From a virus: DNA of 41,164 nucleotides. Within the stretch, counting starts at the first letter, position 1, and every line of letters begins with the position of its first letter. The stretch is taken from IMG/VR virus record IMGVR_UViG_3300036830_000344, positions 1 through 41,164 of that record, one strand, 5' to 3'. Of the stretch, positions 27,701 through 36,280 are shown in pieces. The position numbers and the translations under genes were made by a program. Below the pieces are notes generated by a model. The model was not told where the DNA came from, did no database searches, and saw only the letters and a program-made list of their open reading frames with translations.

Positions 27701-29287
27701 CGGGTGGCGCTGCAAGAAGCTGACGACGTCGGCATCGTGGATCACCAAGTCGAGCTTCTTACCGCGCTTGCCCCGCAGAACGCCTTTGCGGACTACCTCC
27801 GAGTGGGTCGCGCCGCGGGCTGCCTCGAGCATCGGCTGCTGGCGATCGCGGAGCTCACCATGCAAGCGGGTGCGACCTTTGGCGACGGCGAGTGCCGCTT
27901 CTTTGCGCTGGCCGGTGCGCTCGAGCACGCGGGGGGCCTGGGTGCCGCGATAGCCATGAGCCTTGCCGTGGCGGGCGCGGGTGTTCTCGGCGATCTTGCG
28001 GACGGCCTCGGTGATCCGGCCCTTGGAAAACTTATCGGCGACCGCCTTGGAACCAAGCCCGACCATGATCGGCAGCATCAGGCCAAGGTTGTCTTCGACT
28101 TCCTTCTGCACCGTCTTGGTGTCGGAAGCAGTAACCACCTTGGCGACCTGCTGGGCGAAGGCAAGCTGCTCGGCCGGGATGTCCTTGACCGGCGCGAGGA
28201 TCTCCTTACCGGTGTAGCCGGCAGCGCCGGGAATACCGACGTCGTGTGCCGCCGTAGAGGCCGCCCTGCCGCCCGTAATAGCGACGTCGGCGGCCATCCC
28301 AACCGGAGCAGTCACGAGACCTGGGAGAGCGCGAGCGGTCGTCTTAAGCGTCTTCTTCGGATTGTGGATCAGGGCCTGCTCGTGGCCCCGCACAACAGGG
28401 AAAGCCTGACCGCCCCCGACTTTTGCCAGTTTGAGCCCCGGCACTGAGGCCCCGGCGACGCGAGACTCGCCGCGAGCGATCGCCTTCTCGGCCGCGATCC
28501 GAGCTGCCGATTCACCGGCTTTCTTCGTCTCCTTGCCAGCGACACGGCGAGCAAGATTGCCGGCAAGGCGTCCCCCGGCTTTGATCGCGTCGCCAGCCTT
28601 GATCCCCTTGAGCTCGGCCTTGGCGGCGGTCGACTCGAGCTTGCCGGCGCCCGCCTCGAGCACGTCCTTGGCGAGGGCCTTGCCACCGATCTCGGCCGCA
28701 CGCTTACCGAGCGCCCCGACCGCCCCTCCGCCGGGTGCGAGGACGGTAATCGCCGTGGTCAGATCTTCGGGCTGACCGAGGCCTTTGGAGGAACCATGAC
28801 CACCGGCCTGCGCCGTCGACTTCGCCTTCTCGTAGGACCGCGGCGCAACCTCTTTCAACCACGGGTTCGGCTCGTTGGCTTTGGCTGGAGTGCCTTCGGG
28901 CGTCTTGCGACCGGCCTTGTAGAGGGCCTCGGAAGCGAGGGCATGACGAAGACGCTGCGTCGACTCGCGCAGCGTCGCGTCGTTGGTGCGCGCGAGCTTG
29001 GCTTCGGCCCGGCGCAACGTCTCAATTGGACGAGATGCGGTCGCTTTCTCAACAGCCGTCGTCGTCGCTGCCGCGGAGCGGCTGTCCTTCCGCGCCAACT
29101 TGCGTGATCGCTTGGCGGCAGAGGACGATCCGTGGGAGAGCGCGCGGCGTTCGGCCGGGCTCGCCTTCGAGCGGATCTTCTTATTGGATGACTGAGCCTC
29201 GTACGGACCCATCGGCGCCGCGACCTTCCCACGACCGCGGCGCTTCTTCTTCTTCGGAGCGAGGTCGGGAAGGCTCCCCCAGCCCAT
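24737..29287 (-). CDS. Giant internal virion-like protein (1516 aa)
   Basis: The largest gene, 11 percent of the genome. N-terminus MGWGSLPDLAPKKKKRRGRG is very basic, like its three neighbours. Residues 80-700 are mostly charged helix, and residues 980-1350 contain amphipathic and hydrophobic helices (MIFYPFVRMSLRWTFYAF). The C-terminus has three NPW-type repeats (NPWGGSS, NPWSGEE, NPWGGS). Size, position after the tail genes and before lysis match the DNA-ejection proteins of podoviruses (T7 gp15/gp16 in role). No lytic transglycosylase motif was recognised, so function is inferred from position. Confidence 0.7.
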   Translation of the reverse strand: MGWGSLPDLAPKKKKRRGRGKVAAPMGPYEAQSSNKKIRSKASPAERRALSHGSSSAAKRSRKLARKDSRSAAATTTAVEKATASRPIETLRRAEAKLARTNDATLRESTQRLRHALASEALYKAGRKTPEGTPAKANEPNPWLKEVAPRSYEKAKSTAQAGGHGSSKGLGQPEDLTTAITVLAPGGGAVGALGKRAAEIGGKALAKDVLEAGAGKLESTAAKAELKGIKAGDAIKAGGRLAGNLARRVAGKETKKAGESAARIAAEKAIARGESRVAGASVPGLKLAKVGGGQAFPVVRGHEQALIHNPKKTLKTTARALPGLVTAPVGMAADVAITGGRAASTAAHDVGIPGAAGYTGKEILAPVKDIPAEQLAFAQQVAKVVTASDTKTVQKEVEDNLGLMLPIMVGLGSKAVADKFSKGRITEAVRKIAENTRARHGKAHGYRGTQAPRVLERTGQRKEAALAVAKGRTRLHGELRDRQQPMLEAARGATHSEVVRKGVLRGKRGKKLDLVIHDADVVSFLQRHPMKLNDPVAMLHEVRRIGERLKKPPAGMEPDPAKLTTRDVIAHIEKRPDVLSSPAVIAAVRSYREQGAYARKNHELAPEHSERARFLSAATTRDIPFPEEMYPKSVRDVVRASPQRGRLAKDVLRKEARHDRSRGRALRKKAAAAEGKAAIMRRELEIRERANKTRLGQGKNPKKVLRSVGADLPIRHERLRVAIDKLDRRAATAKEAAGKAEAMATRKHKAAAEVDTSLTPEFAGIVAKRLRDEGITELPEYQHAGPGRGHSAPVYGSSGSKLTQFPGKSKMRKGTAEEYGLVEEGLRPMIRESIARPIARRESYKAARQVMETQEFAPGGKREWSAKEADELFNGPDPMLSPEQWTKVPRQFYKRIYDVLEGKGKGKGITEQDFQMVGDLEAIRDSKGKAAIGSHYKIVRKAAMDELVDQLANTLVSPKIAKVNRATSFLILGTSPAWAAMQVIAEYGQAAVAQPKLLNPAFVRKAVKSYEAMDPAKRQAFDSWVGVTSRTIDKAEDLKLDLKSGDMDAAAKAYSTLEATPYGRFIRGIPTSIARVDTWKGGKIRALTTLAKIDHDLNSHVNTFIRGIGGVNKEMGAALKEMKGKSLKQQAEWVAEHPKWSHRYQSYLDDVMGNWSALTKNERVAAQAMIFYPFVRMSLRWTFYAFPKRHPIKAAMLYYLGQQNANELHKLLHGDPSYFTQWAMVPVDLGGEKKLIDLSRIAPGSNALIEALGGSSEGPKGIAAAKLAQPVLASLGTAIYGVSPLSGKQEPHSGWNALGQLLSLSPLARVAGEATFPSGRKKTEGAGQLPIVGGFSTERQEALDKLSGKLREYDSAARYVRQLAFPPLAKDVGKEADSALLGRVLKAFAENSSSARDDVTSSYATKMKNAVEEGKRHQLPAMKKEREAKLAEMEVEYGEASTQLDKLFDKYGIKHKKEDRLFLKFYDEGKYPSSSSSSSNPWGGSSSTETNPWSGEESSSPATKRLGSGGNPWGGS

Positions 29288-30480
29288 TAGAACCCCGGAA
29301 CGAGGTTGCGATATTTGTTCTGCGCAGCCTTCGCGGCAGCTTTTTCCTTCTGGGCTTTCCGCAGTTTCGCCACCGCAGAAGCTGCCTCCGCCCCGTAGCT
29401 CGAGCCGAGTTTTTCGATCAGGGCGGCTTCAAACTGCGACCACTCCTTGCCGCTCTTGGGCACCTTGATCCCGAGCAGCGCCTTGGCCGTCGACATCGCG
29501 TCCGCGGAGTGTTCGCCGCGGGAGCGTTTTTCCGCCGTCGACAAGCCACCCGAGTTCTCTTTTGTGTAGTGCTTCGCGGTGGCCCGCTGAGAGCGTCGCG
29601 CCGTCGCCGCGTTCTTGGCAGAGATCCCGATCCGCTGCTGCTCCTGGCGGTTGCTAATCGCATCCTGTTCAGCTTTGCGGGCAGATTCGACCTGAGCCAA
29701 TGCGGCCGAGGCAGCCGCGGCCTGTTCGGCAGTGCGGGCTTCGCGCCGAGCCAGCTTGAGCTTTTTGAGTTCGGCCGCATAGCCGCGGTCGGATTCGCGA
29801 ATCTTCTCTTTGTTGGCGACGCGAGCCTGCCCCTTTTCCTTGCGGACTGCACCGAGTTCTTTGATGATTTTGTCGCGACGATCGCGCTCTTCCTGACGAG
29901 CCTCGATCCCCTTCATCCGGGCCGCCGCCTTATCGCCACCGAGACGAGCGACGAAGTTGGCCTGCTCAGAGAGAACAGGTTTGGACTGATCGACTCGAGC
30001 CGCGCCGGCAGCCTGTGCCGCCTGGGCGATCTTGGCTAGCCCAGCGGTGTCCTTCGGACCGCCGACAAGGGAGGCGAACTGTTCATCCTGACCAGCGAGT
30101 TGAGCCTGCTCCGCGTCGCTGCGGCCGCCGGCAGCTGCGAGCTGGGAGCTCGTCGTGTCCTCGACCGATTTCAATGCCGATGCACCCGCGGCCTGAGCGC
30201 CCCGGTAATCAGAAGCGAGCTGCGCGTACCACTGGCCGAGGTCCCCCTGCCGTTTGCGCGAGCCCTTCGCCTGCTCGCGAGCTTCGCGGATGGGGGCGTT
30301 GTATTCGGTCCCCGCCTCGGCGTTGGCGACCGCACCGGCCTGGCGCCCGGTGTGAGGGGCGAGAAACTTGCCGACGCTGTTACCGCCGCCACCGCCGTGA
30401 CCACGACCACGACCACGACCACCCCCACCCGCGGGAGCATGCCCTGCACCTACTCGACCACGACCTCGACCTCGTGCCAT
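29287..30480 (-). CDS. Internal virion-like coiled-coil protein with RGRG N-terminus (397 aa)
   Basis: Begins MARGRGRGRVGAGHAPAGGG followed by GRGRGRGHGGGGG. Residues 60-380 are Ala/Lys/Glu/Gln-rich coiled coil (AELKKLKLARREARTAEQAA). The DNA for the N-terminus holds a tandem ACGACC repeat near 30396-30420. TAATG overlap with the upstream gene. Probably a DNA-associated capsid-internal protein; function inferred from position and composition. Confidence 0.65.
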   Translation of the reverse strand: MARGRGRGRVGAGHAPAGGGGRGRGRGHGGGGGNSVGKFLAPHTGRQAGAVANAEAGTEYNAPIREAREQAKGSRKRQGDLGQWYAQLASDYRGAQAAGASALKSVEDTTSSQLAAAGGRSDAEQAQLAGQDEQFASLVGGPKDTAGLAKIAQAAQAAGAARVDQSKPVLSEQANFVARLGGDKAAARMKGIEARQEERDRRDKIIKELGAVRKEKGQARVANKEKIRESDRGYAAELKKLKLARREARTAEQAAAASAALAQVESARKAEQDAISNRQEQQRIGISAKNAATARRSQRATAKHYTKENSGGLSTAEKRSRGEHSADAMSTAKALLGIKVPKSGKEWSQFEAALIEKLGSSYGAEAASAVAKLRKAQKEKAAAKAAQNKYRNLVPGF

Positions 30481-31172
30481 TAGTGAGTCCTCCCTCGAGC
30501 AGTAGATGCCAGGCGGTTGCGAATTGCGCGAGCCTGGGCGTTGGCAGCACGCGCAGCCTGCGGACGACGGATATTGCGCCCCTCGTTGGGACCACCGAGA
30601 CGACCACGGCCCGAACCTCGGCCAACGCCAAGCGGCTTGGGTTCGGAAGCGGCCGCGCGTTCGATCGCCCCTTCTTTGATGCCAGCCTCTCCGAGCGCTT
30701 CTTCTCGCGCGGTGCGGGCAACGCCCCCGGTGTATTCACCCTCGGCCTGGTTGATTTCGCCCTCGATCCCAGTCTGCGCTTTATCGAAGCCCGAACGGAC
30801 CTGTGACTGCGCATTGAGGGTCGAGCCCGAATAGAGATTGTTGCCAGCGCTCGAACCGATACCGCGCTGGTTGTTGGCTAGCTCTTTCGCGTTTTCCGCC
30901 ACGGCGCCGTAGGGGTTACTCACCCCAGTACCGAAACCGAGGTCGTTCTGCGCCTTCGCGTAGCTGGCAGCGAGGGTGGCACGTGCATCCGCCGTTTCGT
31001 TCCCGAGTTCCGCCTCTTCGCGCTGACCCTGGGAATCAAACGGCATCGGCGATTTGCCACCGAGCTTCCCGCGGCCACGTCCTCGACCCCCCCCACCCTG
31101 CAAGCGCGCCTGCTGAATAGCAACGCGACGCTGTGCGTTATGAACGTATCCAGCCCCGCGCCCGCGCGCCAT
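30480..31172 (-). CDS. Internal virion-like protein with RGRG N-terminus (230 aa)
   Basis: MARGRGAGYVHNAQRRVAIQ, then GGGGRGRGRGKLGGKSPMPF. The rest is Ala/Gly/Asn-rich helix (RATLAASYAKAQNDLGFGTG), ending with a second basic segment (GRGSGRGRLGG ... RNRLASTARGRTH). It shares the arginine-glycine tag and the PMPF motif with the next gene. Likely enters the capsid with DNA; inference. Confidence 0.65.
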   Translation of the reverse strand: MARGRGAGYVHNAQRRVAIQQARLQGGGGRGRGRGKLGGKSPMPFDSQGQREEAELGNETADARATLAASYAKAQNDLGFGTGVSNPYGAVAENAKELANNQRGIGSSAGNNLYSGSTLNAQSQVRSGFDKAQTGIEGEINQAEGEYTGGVARTAREEALGEAGIKEGAIERAAASEPKPLGVGRGSGRGRLGGPNEGRNIRRPQAARAANAQARAIRNRLASTARGRTH

Positions 31173-31751
31173 CTACTTGCCTTTCCCGTCGACAGTGATC
31201 AAACTGCCTTCGCTGGGAGCGCCTTCGCCTGGCTTGCCCATAGAGCCACCCCCGCCTTTGCGAGCGGATGTAATCACCGACGTTCGGTTGGTAATGAGTC
31301 GTTTGCGCAACGCGGCGAGTTTCGCGTTGCCGGGTTTTTTCTTGAGCCCGGCATTGACCTGGGCGAAGGACTTGCCCCCGACCTGGAGTTTGTCGCGCCA
31401 GTTCGGCCCAAGAGCCTTGGCAAGCGTCTGCCGCTGCTGCATCGTCTTCTGGGCCTGCTGCGACGTGATCGCGCCAGACTGCACACGCGCCTCGAGCTGA
31501 CGGCCGCCTGGACCCGGAAGCCCCTGACCGCCGAGGCCTGCCTTGCCGCCCTGACCACCAATCGGTTGACGCTCGATACCGGTCGGCGCCGGAGCACCAC
31601 CGTTGCTCTGACCGGGAGGATTCATCATCCCCACGCCAGGTGGGTTGACCTTGCGCCCAGCGAAGGGCATCGGCGGCGACAAGCCACCAACACCCTTCGC
31701 GGCGGCGCGTCCGCGTCCACGTGATCGAGCGTTACGAAGTGCTGCTGCCAT
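31173..31751 (-). CDS. Internal virion-like Gly/Pro-rich protein (192 aa)
   Basis: ATG at 31751 with AGGAGG upstream. MAAALRNARSRGRGRAAAKG, then PPMPFAGRKVNPPG, a proline/glycine region, and a basic C-terminal half (QARQ ... ALRKRLITNRTSVITSARKG). Shares RGRG and PMPF with the preceding gene product. Probably a DNA-binding virion protein. Not recognised in a named family. Confidence 0.65.
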   Translation of the reverse strand: MAAALRNARSRGRGRAAAKGVGGLSPPMPFAGRKVNPPGVGMMNPPGQSNGGAPAPTGIERQPIGGQGGKAGLGGQGLPGPGGRQLEARVQSGAITSQQAQKTMQQRQTLAKALGPNWRDKLQVGGKSFAQVNAGLKKKPGNAKLAALRKRLITNRTSVITSARKGGGGSMGKPGEGAPSEGSLITVDGKGK

Positions 31752-31761
31752 CGTGTGCCTC

Positions 31762-33138
31762 CTACCTGTTGAGAAGTACGCCTTCAACTAAGACGTATCG
31801 GGGTTTATCTTCGACTTTGCCGCCCAACATGATTTTGACAGTCAGAAGTCCGGGAGTAATCGCCACATTAAAGATCGCCGGATACTGCAAAAGCAAATTG
31901 CCGCTCTCGGACTTTGTGAGACCGCCTGCAAAGTTGTCAGCGCCGATGGTCAACGGATTGCCGAGCGATTCGCACACCACCGCCGTTTCTTCCGTGACCG
32001 CGTCGAGCACATCGTCGATATAGATCTTCGCGACTTTGCCGTTCTTAACAGCGGTGATCTTGTAAGCCTGATCCAATGCAAGGGCCGTTTTCGACGTCAA
32101 GATCACTGCTTTCTGGGACTTGAGCAGCTCGAGCTTGCCTTCTGAGTTCATCCGTAGGTACCCGCCGCTCTGGCCCCGGCTGATGATCGCTGCGGATTTC
32201 CCAGCCGCAGGCCTTGGGTAGCACGGTTTCACCCACGCCTGCAAGGTGAACTGGTCAGCTACGTCAAGGTTGGCCGCGTGAGCGACTTCGACGTAGCAAC
32301 CCTGGTCGTCGAAAAAGCAAGAGTGGCCTTCGCCGCCGGGGAGGATGCTCGGAAAACCTCGGCGAAAGGCATCAAGCGCCTTGCCTTCTGTCTCGCCACA
32401 TTCATGTAGAGAGACGAGACCTTTGCGCCCCAGGATCGCTGCCTTGTAACCAGCCGCCGAGCCCGCGGCGAAGTTCGCCAGGACTTCGCCAGCGCTCAGC
32501 ATTACGTGGTACTGCGCGCAATATTGCAACGTCCCGTGAAAGGGCTCAGATGGGCCGAAGCCGAAGAAGTCTTGCCCGAGACCCAACTGTTCCACGTTGC
32601 CCGCTTCGCAAACAACAGCCGTCGTTGTCGTACTTGCCCACGCTTCACCGTTGACGTAGATCGCAGCCGTCGCCCCGTTCTTAACAGCGACCACGTGATA
32701 AACGTTGCCGACGGTAACTTTTTTGGCTGTGGTGAGGATTGCCGCGACCTGCGACTTCAGAAACGTGATCGTGCCGCTTTCGTCAACGCGGACATAGCCA
32801 CCGTTTTTGCCGCGACTCATGATCGCATTGTGTCCCGCACCGAGTTTGGAAACCACGATCCACGCCTCGAAGGAGAACACGTCATTGACAGGCGGACAGA
32901 TGATGGTTTCGATGGTGCCTTCGGTGGTCCCCGGATACTTGACCGACTTGCCCTCTCCATTGGGAAGAAGAGAAGGTTCCCCTCGCATCAACGTAGGACC
33001 GTATTTGCTGTCGCGGTAAGTAACGGTATAGATGCCAGGGTTGGAATCGGCAGAGTCAGCGGCGCCCCCTGTCGCCTCCCCCAGCTCCCACGTGCTGACA
33101 AGCCCTTTGACTTTCAGAAGATCTGAGAGGTAGCTCAC
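31762..33138 (-). CDS. Tail fibre / receptor-binding protein with two LamG-like domains
   Basis: A 458-residue protein with two similar concanavalin/LamG-like halves. Both halves contain the pattern KGLVSxxExGE near their start and SRGxxGGYxRxxxxG with LKSQ and AVKNG-AxIYVN later (for example IMSRGKNGGYVRVDESGTIT versus IISRGQSGGYLRMNSEGKLE). This is a clear internal duplication. Such jelly-roll domains bind carbohydrate, so the protein likely recognises the host surface. GTG start at 33138 overlaps the upstream gene. Confidence 0.8.
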   Translation of the reverse strand: MSYLSDLLKVKGLVSTWELGEATGGAADSADSNPGIYTVTYRDSKYGPTLMRGEPSLLPNGEGKSVKYPGTTEGTIETIICPPVNDVFSFEAWIVVSKLGAGHNAIMSRGKNGGYVRVDESGTITFLKSQVAAILTTAKKVTVGNVYHVVAVKNGATAAIYVNGEAWASTTTTAVVCEAGNVEQLGLGQDFFGFGPSEPFHGTLQYCAQYHVMLSAGEVLANFAAGSAAGYKAAILGRKGLVSLHECGETEGKALDAFRRGFPSILPGGEGHSCFFDDQGCYVEVAHAANLDVADQFTLQAWVKPCYPRPAAGKSAAIISRGQSGGYLRMNSEGKLELLKSQKAVILTSKTALALDQAYKITAVKNGKVAKIYIDDVLDAVTEETAVVCESLGNPLTIGADNFAGGLTKSESGNLLLQYPAIFNVAITPGLLTVKIMLGGKVEDKPRYVLVEGVLLNR

Positions 33139-33533
33139 GAGGTGTCGATCCAGATGTCAAATTCAAACATGTTTTCCGGTTCGACAGAACCGATCCAAGT
33201 GTAGACAGGGAAGTGTTCGCCGCGAGGAGTTTTTTTGTTTTCCCCGTGAACAATCACACCCATTACTTCTTCGAGGCCGAGGGCGCCTTCTTGCAGTTCT
33301 TCTAAGGTCGGAATCGCGTCAGCGGTATCTTGGGGCTGGATCGGGAACCACTGGCTAATCTGGTCAAAGTTTTCCTGTACACCGCGACTGCTCAAAAAAA
33401 TCTCGCCAAGCACCTTTCGCAATGCGGCATCCGGCACCGAGTCGAGAGCCTGGCGCTCGGGAGCAGTGAGTCGGGGGGGGCCAAGACGCTTCGGCGAGAT
33501 CTGGACGTTCGGCTGCTGAAGCGGTTTGGTCAC
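33135..33533 (-). CDS. Small tail/fibre-associated protein (132 aa)
   Basis: GTG at 33533 overlaps the nozzle stop (GTGA). MTKPLQQPNVQISPKRLGPP, then an acidic helix, ending YTWIGSVEPENMFEFDIWID. The closing DIWIDTS motif is common at the end of phage fibre segments. Probably links the fibre to the tail, or forms a short appendage. Assignment based on position and the motif. Confidence 0.65.
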   Translation of the reverse strand: MTKPLQQPNVQISPKRLGPPRLTAPERQALDSVPDAALRKVLGEIFLSSRGVQENFDQISQWFPIQPQDTADAIPTLEELQEGALGLEEVMGVIVHGENKKTPRGEHFPVYTWIGSVEPENMFEFDIWIDTS

Positions 33534-35056
33534 GGCTTCTGCGTCTCCGGTACCCGCGTCTCTCGTAGGTAGCGATCGAGCCGCTGCACCGACCACGGAG
33601 CGTCCCCTGAGAACTCGTGAGAAAGCAGCGTGGCCGTCTGGCCGACCTGGTGCTGCTCCTGGGCGATAGCTGGCGCTTCGCCGAGCGCGAAGGTCGTGCC
33701 GGCGTCGAGGTCTTTGTAGTCCTCGGCCACCTTGAGGACGACGACGCCAGTCCCCCAGAGCTTCGCCATTACAAGCGTCTTTTCATCGGCGGATTCGAGG
33801 TCGTAGAAGCCACAGCGCCAACGTGGTTCCATGTCGACGGTCGGATCTTCGTCGGCGTCGTCGGTGAAGAAGTAGACCGCCTTGTGCGCCCCGGCTGAGG
33901 CCGAGAAGAAGACGCGGGTGCGGTGGTCGGCTTCGTCTTCGTTCCAAGCCGCCATCGCATTCAGGGCTGCGCTCCACACCGCCCAGCGGAGACCCTGAAG
34001 GTCGAACTTCAGGAGCAGCTCGACGGCGCTTTCGCCGAGCCCGACGTAGAGCTGGTTGCCGGCGAAGCAGATCCCTTTCGCGTGGCTCCAACGGAGATCC
34101 CCGATCGTCGACGCCGCAGGACCTACGAGCGGCCGCGTGGAGGCCAAGGGCGAAAGGTCGTCAGAGAGCAACGACGGTTCGTTGCTGGTCGTCACCCAGA
34201 GGCCCTCGTTGCTGACGAAATAGACGCCTTCGCCGCCCGCCACCGCGGCGTCTCCTGTCTTCGCCCCCGGCGGCAGGATGCGCGTGCCGAGGTCAACGGT
34301 ACGAAAGTTGAAGATCGGTTTGCCTTCGGCGTCGGGAGAAATTCCGTAGAAGACGAAGAGGCGCGTCTCCTTGAAGACAAAGATCTCCCCGCCCCAGGCG
34401 CAGCACGCAACGATCTGCTCGCCGTCGCCGGGGTTGAGCTGCACAAAGGACGTGTGTTCAAAGCTCTCAGGATTGCCGGGGTCTGAGAACCACACGTGTG
34501 AGCCCGAGCTGATCGCGCCGTTGGGACCGCCGTTAGCAGCGGTGCCAGCAACAACGAGCCGATTGCCCTGGTCTATCCACGTCGAGACAAACTGACCTTT
34601 CGGCATCGCTTTCCCGGCTTCGCCGTCGACGGTCGCAGTTGGACTCGTAAAATCGGTCCCGTCGTAGCGCTTAATCGTGTTGACGGTATCGGCAATATAG
34701 GTGTAAGAAGCAGCCGGAGTCCCCACTCGAGTCAGCGACAGATGCGCTTCCGCGACCGTCGCTTCCTTACCGGCAACCTCTGTGCCGTCCGCCAGCTTGA
34801 GAGATACGAGAGTGGCAACACGACGAGCAAGGAGACGAGCATCAGAGTGGGCGAAGAGCTGGTCGTAGTTGGCCGCCGGAGCGCTAGTCGAGAAAACTTT
34901 GGCGCCCTCCCGCGAACGGACCATTCCGGTAGCGCCGTCCCAGTCGACGTCGAGGAGGTCGGCCGCCTGCTCGCTACCAATGTCGTCAAGCGGCTGGTTG
35001 AGGATCAACCCTCCGTAGTTGGTGAAAGGGATAGGCCGGGGAGGCACAGCTGCCAC
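33530..35056 (-). CDS. Tail nozzle / hub protein (T7 gp12 or P22 gp10-like)
   Basis: A 508-residue beta-rich protein. N-terminal NYGGLILNQPLDDIGSEQAA and DVDWDGATGMVRSREGAKVF match the opening of podovirus DNA-stabilising or nozzle proteins. The rest contains repeating strand-turn units (TYIADTVNTIKRYDGTDFTS, HVWFSDPGNPESFEHTSFVQ, GIWx type) suggesting a beta-propeller. It overlaps the adaptor stop (TAGTG). It would form the lower tail through which DNA exits. Confidence 0.75.
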   Translation of the reverse strand: MAAVPPRPIPFTNYGGLILNQPLDDIGSEQAADLLDVDWDGATGMVRSREGAKVFSTSAPAANYDQLFAHSDARLLARRVATLVSLKLADGTEVAGKEATVAEAHLSLTRVGTPAASYTYIADTVNTIKRYDGTDFTSPTATVDGEAGKAMPKGQFVSTWIDQGNRLVVAGTAANGGPNGAISSGSHVWFSDPGNPESFEHTSFVQLNPGDGEQIVACCAWGGEIFVFKETRLFVFYGISPDAEGKPIFNFRTVDLGTRILPPGAKTGDAAVAGGEGVYFVSNEGLWVTTSNEPSLLSDDLSPLASTRPLVGPAASTIGDLRWSHAKGICFAGNQLYVGLGESAVELLLKFDLQGLRWAVWSAALNAMAAWNEDEADHRTRVFFSASAGAHKAVYFFTDDADEDPTVDMEPRWRCGFYDLESADEKTLVMAKLWGTGVVVLKVAEDYKDLDAGTTFALGEAPAIAQEQHQVGQTATLLSHEFSGDAPWSVQRLDRYLRETRVPETQKP

Positions 35057-35673
35057 TAGAGATAGTCCCCTCGGCGCCCTGCTCGCGTCAGGCGGCGCTC
35101 CTTGTCGTAGTTGAGCTTCATCAACGCGTGGACCATGCCGTCGCGCTCGCGTTCGTAGTCCTTGAGGATTTCCGCCGCCGCCTCAAGATTGTCGGTCGCC
35201 TTGTAGACCTTCACCCGCGTCCTCGTCACGATGAGATCGTGGTAGTCGGTGTCGAAGATCGGTTCGTCTTCGTCAGTGAGTTCGGCCGGCTTTTTGCGAT
35301 AGAGCACCCGCAGAGTCAGGCCCGTGCTCGAGGGGGTGATTTTGATCGTCACCCCGTCCTCGGTGTACCAGTATTCAGGCCTCCCCACCCCCACCTGAGT
35401 CGGATCGCCGAGAAGAAGCTGGTTGATCGTGATCGGTTCCAACTCATTGCGGCCGGCGACGTCAACGACGGCCTGCACGTGACCGAGATCTTCGACTTTT
35501 AGCGGCGCCACCCCTTCGGCTTTATCGAAGAGGAAGGGCCACGGTTTGAAGTCGCAGATCTCGCGGTAGGACTGCTGAATCCAACGGTTAATCCGAGCTT
35601 CACCGCCGCTGTCTTTAGCGATGTTCTGGGCACCGCTGGCGATTACCTCTTCGCGGATTTCTTTTAGTTTCAA
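35056..35673 (-). CDS. Head-tail adaptor (T7 gp11 / P22 gp4-like)
   Basis: A 205-residue protein with a TTG start at 35673, one base after the preceding stop. N-terminal MKLKEIREEVIASGAQ then RINRWIQQSYREICDFKPWP is the usual helical opening of connector adaptors, followed by beta-rich middle (VLYRKKPAELTDEDEPIFDT) and C-terminal DYHDLIVTRTRVKVYKATDN and long helix. Position between head and nozzle genes supports the role of ring between portal and tail. Confidence 0.8.
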   Translation of the reverse strand: MKLKEIREEVIASGAQNIAKDSGGEARINRWIQQSYREICDFKPWPFLFDKAEGVAPLKVEDLGHVQAVVDVAGRNELEPITINQLLLGDPTQVGVGRPEYWYTEDGVTIKITPSSTGLTLRVLYRKKPAELTDEDEPIFDTDYHDLIVTRTRVKVYKATDNLEAAAEILKDYERERDGMVHALMKLNYDKERRLTRAGRRGDYL

Positions 35674-35674
35674 G

Positions 35675-36277
35675 TCAGGCCCCCCGAGGAAGTAGAAGCC
35701 CAGAGTCGGACGTCTTCGAGAAGCTGACGCCGCCCGCGTAGGGAAGGTGCGGAGCGTTGCCGCGATCGGTGCGGCGATGCTCACCCCCGTCACCGCGGAC
35801 CCGCTTCGCCGCCCGGTAGGAGAGGGCGACTTCATCTTCGCCCTGCTCGCGGTCAAGGATCGCCGCGCGGATCTCGTCCTTCTCCTTTTGGTCTTCGGCG
35901 TTGCGAATCTCATCAAGTGCACCGCGGCGCTGCAAATCGCGTTCCTTCATCTCCTCGGCGAAAGAGAGCTCAGGGTCGCGGTACTCCCAATTGGGGCCAG
36001 TGATCGGGAAATAGGCGTTCACCGGATGGGTGAGGAGCTTCATGTGCCAACGGCCGGGGATCACGCCCGACCCTCGTTCCCGCGGACGCAGCGCCCCGGC
36101 TCGGGCTGAGATCTTCACGACCCGACAGCGATCGTCGAGCAAGCGCAGCTCGCGCTCGAGGCGCTTTGCCTGTGGGTCGTCTATGTCCTCCTCCATGCGC
36201 TCACGCAGAGCGTTAATCGCTCGTATCCTCTCCTCGCGAGAGATCGGCACATGGAGCCCGGCCGGGGTCGTCGGCAT
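35675..36277 (-). CDS. Hypothetical head-region protein (200 aa)
   Basis: MPTTPAGLHVPISREERIRA, a long charged helical N-terminal half, then WEYRDPELSFAEEMKERDLQ and a basic, flexible C-terminus. Lies between capsid-region genes and adaptor. No recognised family; may be a neck or minor head protein. Confidence 0.65.
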   Translation of the reverse strand: MPTTPAGLHVPISREERIRAINALRERMEEDIDDPQAKRLERELRLLDDRCRVVKISARAGALRPRERGSGVIPGRWHMKLLTHPVNAYFPITGPNWEYRDPELSFAEEMKERDLQRRGALDEIRNAEDQKEKDEIRAAILDREQGEDEVALSYRAAKRVRGDGGEHRRTDRGNAPHLPYAGGVSFSKTSDSGLLLPRGA

Positions 36278-36280
36278 AGG

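Noticed and set aside
30396-30420. Tandem ACGACC repeat as a regulatory or CRISPR-like array
   Set aside because: It simply encodes the Gly-Arg repeat at the N-terminus of a virion protein; no spacers are present.
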